Of a stretch of 40,617 bases of DNA, positions 7,850-15,042 are shown in pieces. The stretch lies in the NCBI GenBank assembly GCA_023423695.1, contig JAFAFA010000057.1, positions 1-40,617 of the forward strand, written 5' to 3'. This DNA is from Pseudomonadota bacterium. Lineage in GTDB: Bacteria; Pseudomonadota; Alphaproteobacteria; Azospirillales; Azospirillaceae. Under the pieces are notes generated by a model. It was not told the origin of the DNA. It made no database searches and was given only the letters and a program-made list of their open reading frames with translations. The translations under genes were made by a program, and so were the position numbers. Positions within the stretch are counted from its first letter, which is position 1; each line of letters opens with the position of its first letter.

Positions 7850-10765
7850 ATGCCCTGGCTTCAAGTGGCATCGTCGGGCGATGTGAAGGAGACCGGCGCC
7901 CTCGGGCTCGACGTCGAGGGCACTCCTGTCGCGCTGTTCCGGGTGGACGGCGCCGTCTATGCGACCCACAACATCTGCACCCACCAGTTCGCGTTCCTGT
8001 CCGACGGCTATGTCGAGGACGGCTGCATTGAATGTCCGCTTCATCAGGCGCTGTTCGACATCCGCACCGGCAAGGCGATGTCGGCTCCGGCCAGCACGGA
8101 TCTGCGGACCTTCGCGGCCAAGGAGGAGGGCGGGCTCGTCTATGTCGATCTGACGCGCAGCGCCGGCGAGACGGCCGGGACGCCGTCCGGGCAAGCCACG
8201 GGCGACCGGGCGGAGCCCGCGGGCGACCGGACGCTTCCCGCCGAATCCGGCGAGCGGCTGGTCGTCGTCGGTGCCGGCCAGGCCGGCGCCCGCGCGGCCG
8301 AAGCGATGCGTCAGGCCGGTCATGCCGGCCCCATCCTGCTCATCGGCGACGAGACCGAGGCGCCCTATGAACGGCCACCGCTGTCGAAGGAACTGCTGCT
8401 CGGCACGGCGGACCGCGAGTCGATCCGCGTGCTGCCGGCGGACCGGCTGCCTGATCTGGACGTCGGCGTGCGCCTGGGCTGCCGCGTCACCGGCATCGAC
8501 AGGACCGGCCGGACGCTGTCCCTGTCGGACGGGTCCAGCGTGGCCTACGACAAGCTGCTGATCGCCACCGGGGCGCGGGCGCGGCGCCTGTCCGTTCCGG
8601 GCGCCGATCTGCCGGGCGTCCACCATCTGCGCACCATTGCCGAGGCGGAGGCGCTCGGCATGGCGCTGCGGACGGCGCGCCGCGTCGTCGTGGTCGGCGC
8701 CGGCTTCATCGGGCTAGAGATCGCCTCGGCCGCCCGCAAGCTCGGCGCCGAGGCGACGGTCCTGGAGCGTGCCGACACTCCGCTGGAGCGGCTTCTGCCG
8801 CCGGCCGCGGGCCGGGTGCTGCAATCCCTGGCCGAAGGGCAGGGCGTCGCCTTCCGCTTCGGCGTGGACATCGCGGCCATCCAGCGTGACGGCACCGGGC
8901 TGCGCGTGGACTGCGTGGACGGCACGGCAGTCGCGGCGGACGTCGTGGTGGTGGGAATCGGAACCGAGGCCAACCTGGAACTGGCGCGCGAGGCGGGCCT
9001 CGCCGTGGAAGCCGGCATCCTGGTGGACGGGGAGGGCCGCACCTCCGATCCTGCGATCTTCGCCGCCGGCGACGTGGCGCTTTATCCAACGCCGATCAAC
9101 GGGCGGCGCTGCCGGCTGGAATCCTGGCAGCACGCGCAGGAGCAGGCCATCGCCGCCGGGCGGACCATGGCCGGGCAGGCGACCACCTACGGCCGCACCC
9201 CCTGGTTCTGGACCGACCAGTTCGGCCGCAACATCCAGATGATCGGGCTACCCTCCCGCGACGCCGCCGTGCTCGTCCGCGGCACGGCGGGGGAGGCGGG
9301 CTCGGTCCTTCATCTGCTGGAGGGCGGGAGGCTGACGGCGGCCATCGCTTTCGACGATCCGCAGGCCATCCGCGAGGCCCGCGCGCTCATCGAATCCGGT
9401 GCGCCCGCGGACGCGGCGTCCCTCGGTGCCGTCCCGCTGCCTTCCGCGACATCCGCCTTCGCATGCCCCAGCGCACCATCCGCCTGCGCCGCGCCCGGCG
9501 CCCCCGCAGAGGAGTCCCCGACCATGGCTGAACCGCAGCCGAGCTTCCGCTGGCCCGAGGAGGGGCTGACCCGCATACCGGACTGGGTCTACACCGACGA
9601 GACCATCTACCGGCGCGAGGTGGAGCGCATCTTCCACGGCCGCACCTGGAACTACGTGGCGCTCGAGGCGGAGATCCCCAACGCGGGCGACTATGTGCGC
9701 TCCAACGTCGGCCCGACGCCGGTGGTGGTCTCGCGCGCCGAGGACGGCAGCATCAACGTCTTCGAGAACCGCTGTGCCCACCGCGCCGCCGAGTTCTGCC
9801 GGTCGTTGCGCGGCAACGCCAAGGAGTTCGTCTGCCCCTACCATCAATGGAGCTACGACCTGAAGGGCAACCTCGTCGGCGTGCCCTTCCGGCGCGGGGT
9901 GGATGGCAAGGGCGGCATGCCGAAGGATTTCCGGGCGCAGGACCACGGCCTGACGCAGCTTGCGGTCACCACCCACCGCGGCGTCGTGTTCGCCTCCTAC
10001 GTCCAGGACATGGAGCCGCTGGTCGACTATCTCGGTCCCGACATCCTGGGGGAATTCGAGGCGACCTTCGACGGCCGTCCGCTGAAGGTGCTCGGCTATT
10101 ACCGCAACACGCTGCCCGGCAACTGGAAGCTCTATCACGAGAACCTGAAGGACCCGTACCACGCCACGCTGCTGCACACCTTCCTGGTGTCCTTCGGCCT
10201 GCTGGTGGCGGGCAACCGCTCGCTGATGCTCTGCGACGAAAGCGGACGGCACGGCGTGATGGCCTCGGCCAAGAGCGACGGGAAGAGCGTCAGCCAGGAG
10301 AACAAGAAGGAGATGCGCGCCTACCAGGAAGGCATGGTCCTGGAGGAGCCGCGCTTTGTCGACTACCGGCCGGAGTTCGACTCGCCCTGGTCGGTCACCA
10401 TGATGACCGTCTGGCCGAACATGATCGTCCAGCGCGAGATGAACACGCTGGGCATCCGCCAGATCGTGCCCACCGGTCCGAACGAGTTCATCATGAACTG
10501 GACCATGTTCGGCTTCGAGGGCGACGACGACGAGATGCTGCGCCACCGCCTGCGCCAGGGCAACCTGATGGGGCCGGCCGGCTTCCTCGGGCTGGAGGAC
10601 AACGAGGCCATCAAATACGTCCAGGACGGCATGAAGAACGTGCCGGACGGCCGCCATCTGGTGGCGCTCGACCCGGCGACGGAGGCCGGGACCTCCGACA
10701 CGCTGATTTCGGAATCCGCCATCCGGGCCATGTACCGGCATTGGCGGTCGGTCATGGATGTGTGA
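7850..10765 (+). CDS. Rieske ferredoxin - ferredoxin reductase - Rieske oxygenase alpha chain fusion
   Basis: A 971-aa protein that joins all redox parts of a ring-hydroxylating oxygenase. Residues 1-105 are a Rieske ferredoxin (Cys43/His45, Cys62/His65). Residues about 135-530 are a flavoprotein ferredoxin reductase (VVVGAGQAGARAAEAM, a second VVVGAGFIGLEIASA, and a C-terminal FAAGDVA). An Ala/Pro/Ser linker leads to an oxygenase alpha chain from about 559: Rieske centre Cys642/His644 and Cys662/His665, and iron site Asp768/His771/His776 (NLKDPYHATLLH). The alpha part resembles salicylate 5-hydroxylase NagG, which hydroxylates para to OH. ATG 7850 is preceded by AGGAGG. In-frame ATG 9524 has its own GAGGAG 9 bases upstream and could yield a separate 413-aa alpha chain. 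Proposed role: para-hydroxylation of a hydroxypyridine (carboxylate). Confidence 0.92.
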   Translation: MPWLQVASSGDVKETGALGLDVEGTPVALFRVDGAVYATHNICTHQFAFLSDGYVEDGCIECPLHQALFDIRTGKAMSAPASTDLRTFAAKEEGGLVYVDLTRSAGETAGTPSGQATGDRAEPAGDRTLPAESGERLVVVGAGQAGARAAEAMRQAGHAGPILLIGDETEAPYERPPLSKELLLGTADRESIRVLPADRLPDLDVGVRLGCRVTGIDRTGRTLSLSDGSSVAYDKLLIATGARARRLSVPGADLPGVHHLRTIAEAEALGMALRTARRVVVVGAGFIGLEIASAARKLGAEATVLERADTPLERLLPPAAGRVLQSLAEGQGVAFRFGVDIAAIQRDGTGLRVDCVDGTAVAADVVVVGIGTEANLELAREAGLAVEAGILVDGEGRTSDPAIFAAGDVALYPTPINGRRCRLESWQHAQEQAIAAGRTMAGQATTYGRTPWFWTDQFGRNIQMIGLPSRDAAVLVRGTAGEAGSVLHLLEGGRLTAAIAFDDPQAIREARALIESGAPADAASLGAVPLPSATSAFACPSAPSACAAPGAPAEESPTMAEPQPSFRWPEEGLTRIPDWVYTDETIYRREVERIFHGRTWNYVALEAEIPNAGDYVRSNVGPTPVVVSRAEDGSINVFENRCAHRAAEFCRSLRGNAKEFVCPYHQWSYDLKGNLVGVPFRRGVDGKGGMPKDFRAQDHGLTQLAVTTHRGVVFASYVQDMEPLVDYLGPDILGEFEATFDGRPLKVLGYYRNTLPGNWKLYHENLKDPYHATLLHTFLVSFGLLVAGNRSLMLCDESGRHGVMASAKSDGKSVSQENKKEMRAYQEGMVLEEPRFVDYRPEFDSPWSVTMMTVWPNMIVQREMNTLGIRQIVPTGPNEFIMNWTMFGFEGDDDEMLRHRLRQGNLMGPAGFLGLEDNEAIKYVQDGMKNVPDGRHLVALDPATEAGTSDTLISESAIRAMYRHWRSVMDV
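9507..9526 (+). promoter_or_regulatory. Internal ribosome binding site and in-frame start for a free alpha chain
   Basis: AGAGGAG followed after 9 bases by ATG (9524) inside the continuous reading frame, exactly where the alpha-chain homology starts (MAEPQPSFRWPEEGL). It looks like the start of a formerly or still separate gene whose upstream neighbour lost its stop codon, or a dual-start arrangement giving both fusion and free alpha chain. Confidence 0.6.
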
Positions 10766-10775
10766 GGAGCCGGCC

Positions 10776-11288
10776 ATGGACAGCATTTTCAACGCCTCCG
10801 GTTCGCGGGCGGACAAGCTCCTGCTCCGTGCGGAGATCGACGATTTCAACACCGCCTACGCCGGCGCCCTCGACGAGGGGCGCCTGCAGGATTGGCCCGG
10901 CTTCTTCACCGACGACGCCTTCTACCTGATCACCTCGCGCGAGAACCATGAAGCCGGCTTGCCGGTGGGGCTGGTCTATTGCGAGGGGGCGGGCATGATC
11001 CGCGACCGTGCCTTCGCCATCGAAAAGACCGCCATGTTCGCGCCCCGCTACCTGCGCCACATCGTCGGCACCACGCGGCTGCTGCGCGGCGGCGAGGACG
11101 GCACGGTAGAGGCGACCGCCAACTATATGGTTCTGCAGACCCTGTTCGACCGTCCGGAATCGACCATCCATCAGGTCGGCACCTACATCGACCGGTTTCG
11201 CCTTGTGGACGGCGTTCTGAAGCTGCAGGAGCGCCGCTGCGTCTACGACAACCTGCTCGTTCCCAACGCGCTGGTCTACCCGGTCTGA
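10776..11288 (+). CDS. Rieske oxygenase beta (small) chain
   Basis: Small structural subunit (170 aa, usual length) of an alpha-beta ring-hydroxylating oxygenase, with the NTF2/SnoaL-like fold. Typical segments are ADKLLLRAEIDDFNTAYAGA, DWPGFFTDDAFYLIT, FAPRYLRHIVGTTRL and RFRLVDGVLKLQERRCVYDN. It packs with the alpha chain into a hexamer and does not carry metal. I start it at ATG 10776, 10 bases after the alpha stop, with GAGGAG 7 bases ahead. The pairing with the NagG-like alpha chain fits a NagGH-type hydroxylase. Confidence 0.9.
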   Translation: MDSIFNASGSRADKLLLRAEIDDFNTAYAGALDEGRLQDWPGFFTDDAFYLITSRENHEAGLPVGLVYCEGAGMIRDRAFAIEKTAMFAPRYLRHIVGTTRLLRGGEDGTVEATANYMVLQTLFDRPESTIHQVGTYIDRFRLVDGVLKLQERRCVYDNLLVPNALVYPV

Positions 11289-11359
11289 CGGCCCCTCAGC
11301 GGCTGCAAATCCAAGAAATGCCATCCGCCTCCGGCGGATCAGAAAAGAGAGGAATTGAC

Positions 11360-12142
11360 GTGCGGACCAGCTTCCGTATCGGCCAGATCGTGCCGAGTTC
11401 CAACATCACCATGGAAACCGAGATTCCGGCGATGCTCGCCGCCCGCCAGCTCATCCGGCCGGAGCGCTTCACCTTCCACTCCAGCCGCATGCGCATGCGC
11501 CACGTGACGAAGGAGGAGCTGGCGTCGATGGACGCCGAGTCCGACCGTTGCGCGCTGGAGCTCAGCGATGCCGGCGTCGACGTGCTGGGATACGCCTGCC
11601 TCGTCGCCATCATGTCGATGGGCCTCGGCTACCACCGCGCCTCGCAGGAGCGGCTTCAGGGCCGCACGCAGGAGAACGGCGCGCCTGCCCCGGTGGTCAC
11701 CAGCGCCGGCGCGCTGGTCGACGCGCTGGGCGTCATCGGCGCCAAGCGCATCGCCCTGGTCGCCCCCTACATGAAGCCGCTGACCCGCATGGTCGTCGAG
11801 TATATCGAGGCGGAGGGCGTGGAGGTCGTAGACTGGGTGGCGCTGGAGATCCCGAACAACCTCGACGTCGCGCGGCACGACCCGGCCAACCTGCCGGGGA
11901 TCGTGCAGGGGATGCGCACCGCCGATGTCGACGCCATCGTACTGTCGGCTTGCGTGCAGATGCCGTCGCTTCCGGCAGTCGCCATGGTCGAGGCGCTGAC
12001 CGGCAAGCCGGTGGTCACGGCGGCCGTCGCCACGACCTACGCCATGCTGAAGGCGCTGTCCCTGGAACCGGTGGTGCCGGGTGCCGGCGCTTTGCTGTCG
12101 GGTGCCTACGGGGGTGACCGGGGGAAGGGGAGAGCGGCATGA
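11360..12142 (+). CDS. nicE: Maleate cis-trans isomerase, NicE-like
   Basis: Asp/Glu-racemase-superfamily enzyme (260 aa) that converts maleate to fumarate, the last step of the 2,5-dihydroxypyridine route. The N-terminus RIGQIVPSSNITMETEIPAM and the segment FTFHSSRMRMRHVTKEEL match the family closely. The two catalytic cysteines are in place: Cys80 (LGYACLVAIM) and Cys198 (LSACVQMPSL). I start it at GTG 11360 because GAGAGGAA lies 5 bases before it and the protein then begins like its relatives; a longer in-frame extension into the beta-chain region is not credible. The stop overlaps the deformylase start by 4 bases (ATGA). Confidence 0.94.
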   Translation: MRTSFRIGQIVPSSNITMETEIPAMLAARQLIRPERFTFHSSRMRMRHVTKEELASMDAESDRCALELSDAGVDVLGYACLVAIMSMGLGYHRASQERLQGRTQENGAPAPVVTSAGALVDALGVIGAKRIALVAPYMKPLTRMVVEYIEAEGVEVVDWVALEIPNNLDVARHDPANLPGIVQGMRTADVDAIVLSACVQMPSLPAVAMVEALTGKPVVTAAVATTYAMLKALSLEPVVPGAGALLSGAYGGDRGKGRAA

Positions 12143-12948
12143 CGGAAAGCCGGCTGCTTTATGGGGCGAACGTCCACGCGAACGGAATCCGCCAGCATTA
12201 CCTGCGCTACGGCGGCACCGGCACGCCCCTGATCCTCGTTCCCGGCATCACCAGTCCCGCCGTGACCTGGGGGTTCGTCGCCGAACGGCTGGGCGAGCGT
12301 TTCGATGTGCATGTGCTGGACGTGCGCGGACGCGGCCTGTCCGAGGCCGGGCCGGAGCTGGACTATGGGCTGGACGCCATGGCCGACGACGTGGCGGCCT
12401 TCGCCGAATCGCTCGACCTGCGCGGCTTCGTGCTGCTCGGCCACTCCATGGGCGCCCGCGTCGCCGTCCGCATGAGGCGCCGCCACGCGGATGCCGCAGT
12501 CGGCCGCATCCTGCTGGTCGATCCGCCGGTCAGCGGTCCCAGCCGGCGACCCTACCCGGCGCAGCTCGGCTGGTACATCGACTCCATGCGTCTGGCGCGG
12601 CAGGGTGTGGATTGGCAGGCGATGAAGCCCTTCCTGCTGGGCTGGACAGAGGAGCAACTCCGGTTGCGCGCCGAATGGCTGCACACCTGCAGCGAGGAGG
12701 CGGTCACCGCGACCTACCACGGCTTCCACGACGACGACATCCACGCCGACGTGCCACATCTGGACGTGCCCACGCTGCTGGTGGTGGCCGGGAGGGCCGG
12801 CGTCATCCTGCCGGAGGATGTGGCGGAGCTGCGTGCCCTGCTGCCGTCCTTGCGGGTCGCGCAGGTGGAGGGAGCCGGACACATGATCCCGTGGGACGAT
12901 TTCGACGGCTTCTTCGCCGCCATAAGCCCCTTCCTTGACGCGGCGTAG
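12139..12948 (+). CDS. nicD: N-formylmaleamate deformylase, NicD-like alpha/beta hydrolase
   Basis: Alpha/beta hydrolase (269 aa) that removes formate from N-formylmaleamate, giving maleamate. It resembles NicD of Pseudomonas putida strongly along its length (as I recall that sequence): GANVHANGIRQHYLRYGG near the start, LILVPGITSPAVTWGFVAER, DVRGRGLSEAGPELDYG, and DPPVSGPSRRPYP. The catalytic triad is visible: Ser103 (GHSMGAR), Asp128 (LVDPP) and His248 (GAGHMIPWDD). It is coupled to nicE by an ATGA overlap and lies 47 bases before nicX. The specific function is well supported by sequence and context together. Confidence 0.94.
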   Translation: MTESRLLYGANVHANGIRQHYLRYGGTGTPLILVPGITSPAVTWGFVAERLGERFDVHVLDVRGRGLSEAGPELDYGLDAMADDVAAFAESLDLRGFVLLGHSMGARVAVRMRRRHADAAVGRILLVDPPVSGPSRRPYPAQLGWYIDSMRLARQGVDWQAMKPFLLGWTEEQLRLRAEWLHTCSEEAVTATYHGFHDDDIHADVPHLDVPTLLVVAGRAGVILPEDVAELRALLPSLRVAQVEGAGHMIPWDDFDGFFAAISPFLDAA

Positions 12949-12995
12949 CCCGGCCGTGACGAGCATCGAATTGGCCACCGAGAGGAAAGGCTGCC

Positions 12996-14042
12996 ATGGC
13001 AATCAGTGACTTCGATCTGATCGAGGCGTGGCGGCAGGTGCTGAGCCTGTCGCGGCTTCAAGCCGGCCAAACGGTCACCGTGCTGACCGGGCCGGACACC
13101 AATCCCCAGACGCTGCGGACTGCGGTGGTCGCGGCGCGCGGGCTCGGCGCCACGGTGTGCCGGCTCGACCTGCCGCCGCTCAACGGCGAGAAATCGCTCA
13201 GCCGCGATCCGCTGGCCTATGTCGGCACGACGCCGCTGACCGGTAACCCCGCGGCCATGGCGGCGCTGAAGGCGAGCGATCTGGTGCTCGACCTCATGCT
13301 CCTGCTCTTTTCGCCCGAGCAGCAGGAGATCCTGGAATCCGGCACGAAGATCCTGCTGGCGGTGGAGCCGCCGGAAATCCTTGCCCGGCTCGTGCCCACG
13401 GCGGAGGACCGGGAGCGGGTGGAGGCTGCCGCCCGCCGCATCGAAGGTGCACGCGAGATGCGGGTCACCTCGGTGGCGGGGACCGACCTGCGCTGCCCGA
13501 TCGGCCAGTATCCGGTGGTGCGGGAATATGGCTTCGTCGATGAGCCCGGCCGCTGGGACCATTGGCCGAGCGGCTTCCCGCTGACCTGGCCGAACGAGGG
13601 CGCCACCGAGGGCCGGATCGTCCTGGATCGCGGTGACATCCTGCTGCCGATGAAATCCTACCTGCAGGCGCCGATCGAGATGACCGTCGAGGGCGGTTAC
13701 GTCACCGCCATCACCGGCGGTCTGGATGCCGACCTGCTCAAGGATTACATGGCATCCTTCGACGATCCCGAAGGCTACGCCATCTCGCATATCGGCTGGG
13801 GCCTGCAGCCACGCGCACGCTGGTCGACACTGTCCCTGTACGACCGGGAGCAGACCATCGCCATGGATGCCCGCGCCTTCGCCGGGAACTTCCTGGTTTC
13901 GCTCGGACCGAACACCGAGGTCGGGGGCACGCGCAACACCCCCTGCCACATCGACATTCCCATGCGCCGCTGCACGGTCGCGCTCGATGGTGTCGAGGTC
14001 GTGCGCGATGGCCAGATCGTCAGCGGGGAGACCACGCCATGA
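12996..14042 (+). CDS. nicX: 2,5-dihydroxypyridine 5,6-dioxygenase, NicX-like
   Basis: Non-haem Fe(II) ring-cleaving dioxygenase of the M29-aminopeptidase-like fold (348 aa) that opens 2,5-dihydroxypyridine to N-formylmaleamate. Motifs match NicX: LLAVEPPEILAR, REYGFVDEPGRWDHWPSGF, YAISHIGWGLQPRARW and GPNTEVGGTRNTPCHIDIP. The residues I recall as iron ligands in P. putida NicX fall at the same numbers here: His265, His318 and Asp320; Glu177 and His189 also match. The start ATG 12996 has GAGAGGAAAG close upstream. Its stop overlaps nicF by 4 bases. This gene fixes the pathway intermediate of the cluster as 2,5-dihydroxypyridine. Confidence 0.95.
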   Translation: MAISDFDLIEAWRQVLSLSRLQAGQTVTVLTGPDTNPQTLRTAVVAARGLGATVCRLDLPPLNGEKSLSRDPLAYVGTTPLTGNPAAMAALKASDLVLDLMLLLFSPEQQEILESGTKILLAVEPPEILARLVPTAEDRERVEAAARRIEGAREMRVTSVAGTDLRCPIGQYPVVREYGFVDEPGRWDHWPSGFPLTWPNEGATEGRIVLDRGDILLPMKSYLQAPIEMTVEGGYVTAITGGLDADLLKDYMASFDDPEGYAISHIGWGLQPRARWSTLSLYDREQTIAMDARAFAGNFLVSLGPNTEVGGTRNTPCHIDIPMRRCTVALDGVEVVRDGQIVSGETTP

Positions 14043-14689
14043 ACCAGCCGACCGCTCGCCACGAGGATGACAATGCAGTTTACCGGCGCCAGGGCTTCGG
14101 AACACGCCTTGGCCTGTCCGGCTCACTGGGTCTGCTGATCGTCGACTTCGTGAACGGCTTCGCCGATCCGGGATCCTTCGGCGGTGGCAACATCGCCGAA
14201 GCGATCGAGGCCACCAGGGGCCTGCTCGCGGAAGCGCGGGCACGGCACTGGCCGATCGCGCACAGCCGGATCGTCTTCGCCGACGATGCCAGCGATGCCA
14301 ACGTCTTCAGCCTGAAGGTCCCGAGCCTTCTGAAACTGACCGAGCACTCGCCCCTCAGCGCCATCGTACCGCAGCTCGCCCCGCTGCCGGGAGAACTGGT
14401 GGTCCGCAAAACGGTTCCGTCGGCCTTCTTCGGGACCGGACTTGCACCCTGGCTCACCCAACGGGGCGTCTCGACGCTCATCGTTGCTGGAACGACCACC
14501 AGCGGGTGCGTGCGCGCTTCCGTGATCGACGCCATGTCTTTCGGCTTTCGGCCGATCGTGCCGTCCGATTGCGTCGGTGACCGGGCGATTGCCCCGCATG
14601 ACGCCAACCTTTTCGACATGGATCAGAAATGCGCCGATGTCATGACGCTTTCAGAGCTTCGCGACACACTGCGCGAGGGAGTGCTCTGA
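14039..14689 (+). CDS. nicF: Maleamate amidohydrolase, NicF-like (isochorismatase superfamily)
   Basis: Cysteine hydrolase (216 aa) that deaminates maleamate to maleate and ammonia. The isochorismatase-family triad is visible: Asp36 (LLIVDFVNGF), Lys124 (VVRKTVPSAF) and Cys157 (AGTTTSGCVRASVIDAM). RQGFGTRLGLSGSLGLLIVD near the N-terminus is typical of maleamate and N-carbamoylsarcosine amidases. It is coupled to nicX by ATGA and is the last gene of the plus-strand operon. Nitrogen leaves the ring at this step, so the cluster could supply both carbon and nitrogen. Confidence 0.93.
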   Translation: MNQPTARHEDDNAVYRRQGFGTRLGLSGSLGLLIVDFVNGFADPGSFGGGNIAEAIEATRGLLAEARARHWPIAHSRIVFADDASDANVFSLKVPSLLKLTEHSPLSAIVPQLAPLPGELVVRKTVPSAFFGTGLAPWLTQRGVSTLIVAGTTTSGCVRASVIDAMSFGFRPIVPSDCVGDRAIAPHDANLFDMDQKCADVMTLSELRDTLREGVL

Positions 14690-15028
14690 CCGGCGAGTTG
14701 CCTCAGCAGGGTATGAAGATCCGAATGCTGCGGGTCGATGTTTCTTAGGATGGCTCCGGGACCATGAGGAGTCGTTTCCTTGAGCGTTGGTACAGGGGGG
14801 CGGGCGTTGCACGGTCCGCCCCTTTGCGTCGCCGCTTTCGTGAAGCGCGCCGAGGTGGGACGTCCGGCTTCGAGCATGCGGTTGGGGGCGGTCTCGGCTT
14901 GGTTGGTGGACGCCCTCCTGGGCTTGATCGGAAATGACCGAAGACATCAAACTATGCGGTTGTCGAGCGATGCGACGTCGCATAGGGCAATCCAATCATC
15001 TATTTCCATAAGCACGCTTATGTGTTTC
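14690..15028. other. Gap between nicF and the IS pile, no gene seen
   Basis: About 340 bases without a supported gene. It holds a terminator-like hairpin (14797-14825) and a perfect 14-base palindrome, ATGCGACGTCGCAT (14970-14983), of unknown role. Confidence 0.6.
14797..14825 (+). terminator. Candidate terminator of the oxygenase-nic operon
   Basis: GGGGCGG and CCGCCCC form a 7-bp GC stem around a 12-base loop, followed by TTT. The U-run is short, so termination is plausible but not certain. Confidence 0.45.
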
Positions 15029-15042
15029 TCGTGTGTAGGCGC
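15029..15042 (+). repeat. Target-site duplication, left copy (ISNCY copy 1)
   Basis: TCGTGTGTAGGCGC occurs here and again at 16729-16742, directly flanking ISNCY copy 1. A duplication this long is typical of the IS1202/ISNCY group. Confidence 0.75.

Noticed and set aside
10979..11359. A longer N-terminus for the maleate isomerase, open in frame from 10979.
   Set aside because: It overlaps the beta-chain gene, is unlike the family and starts without an RBS; GTG 11360 fits the RBS and the homologues.
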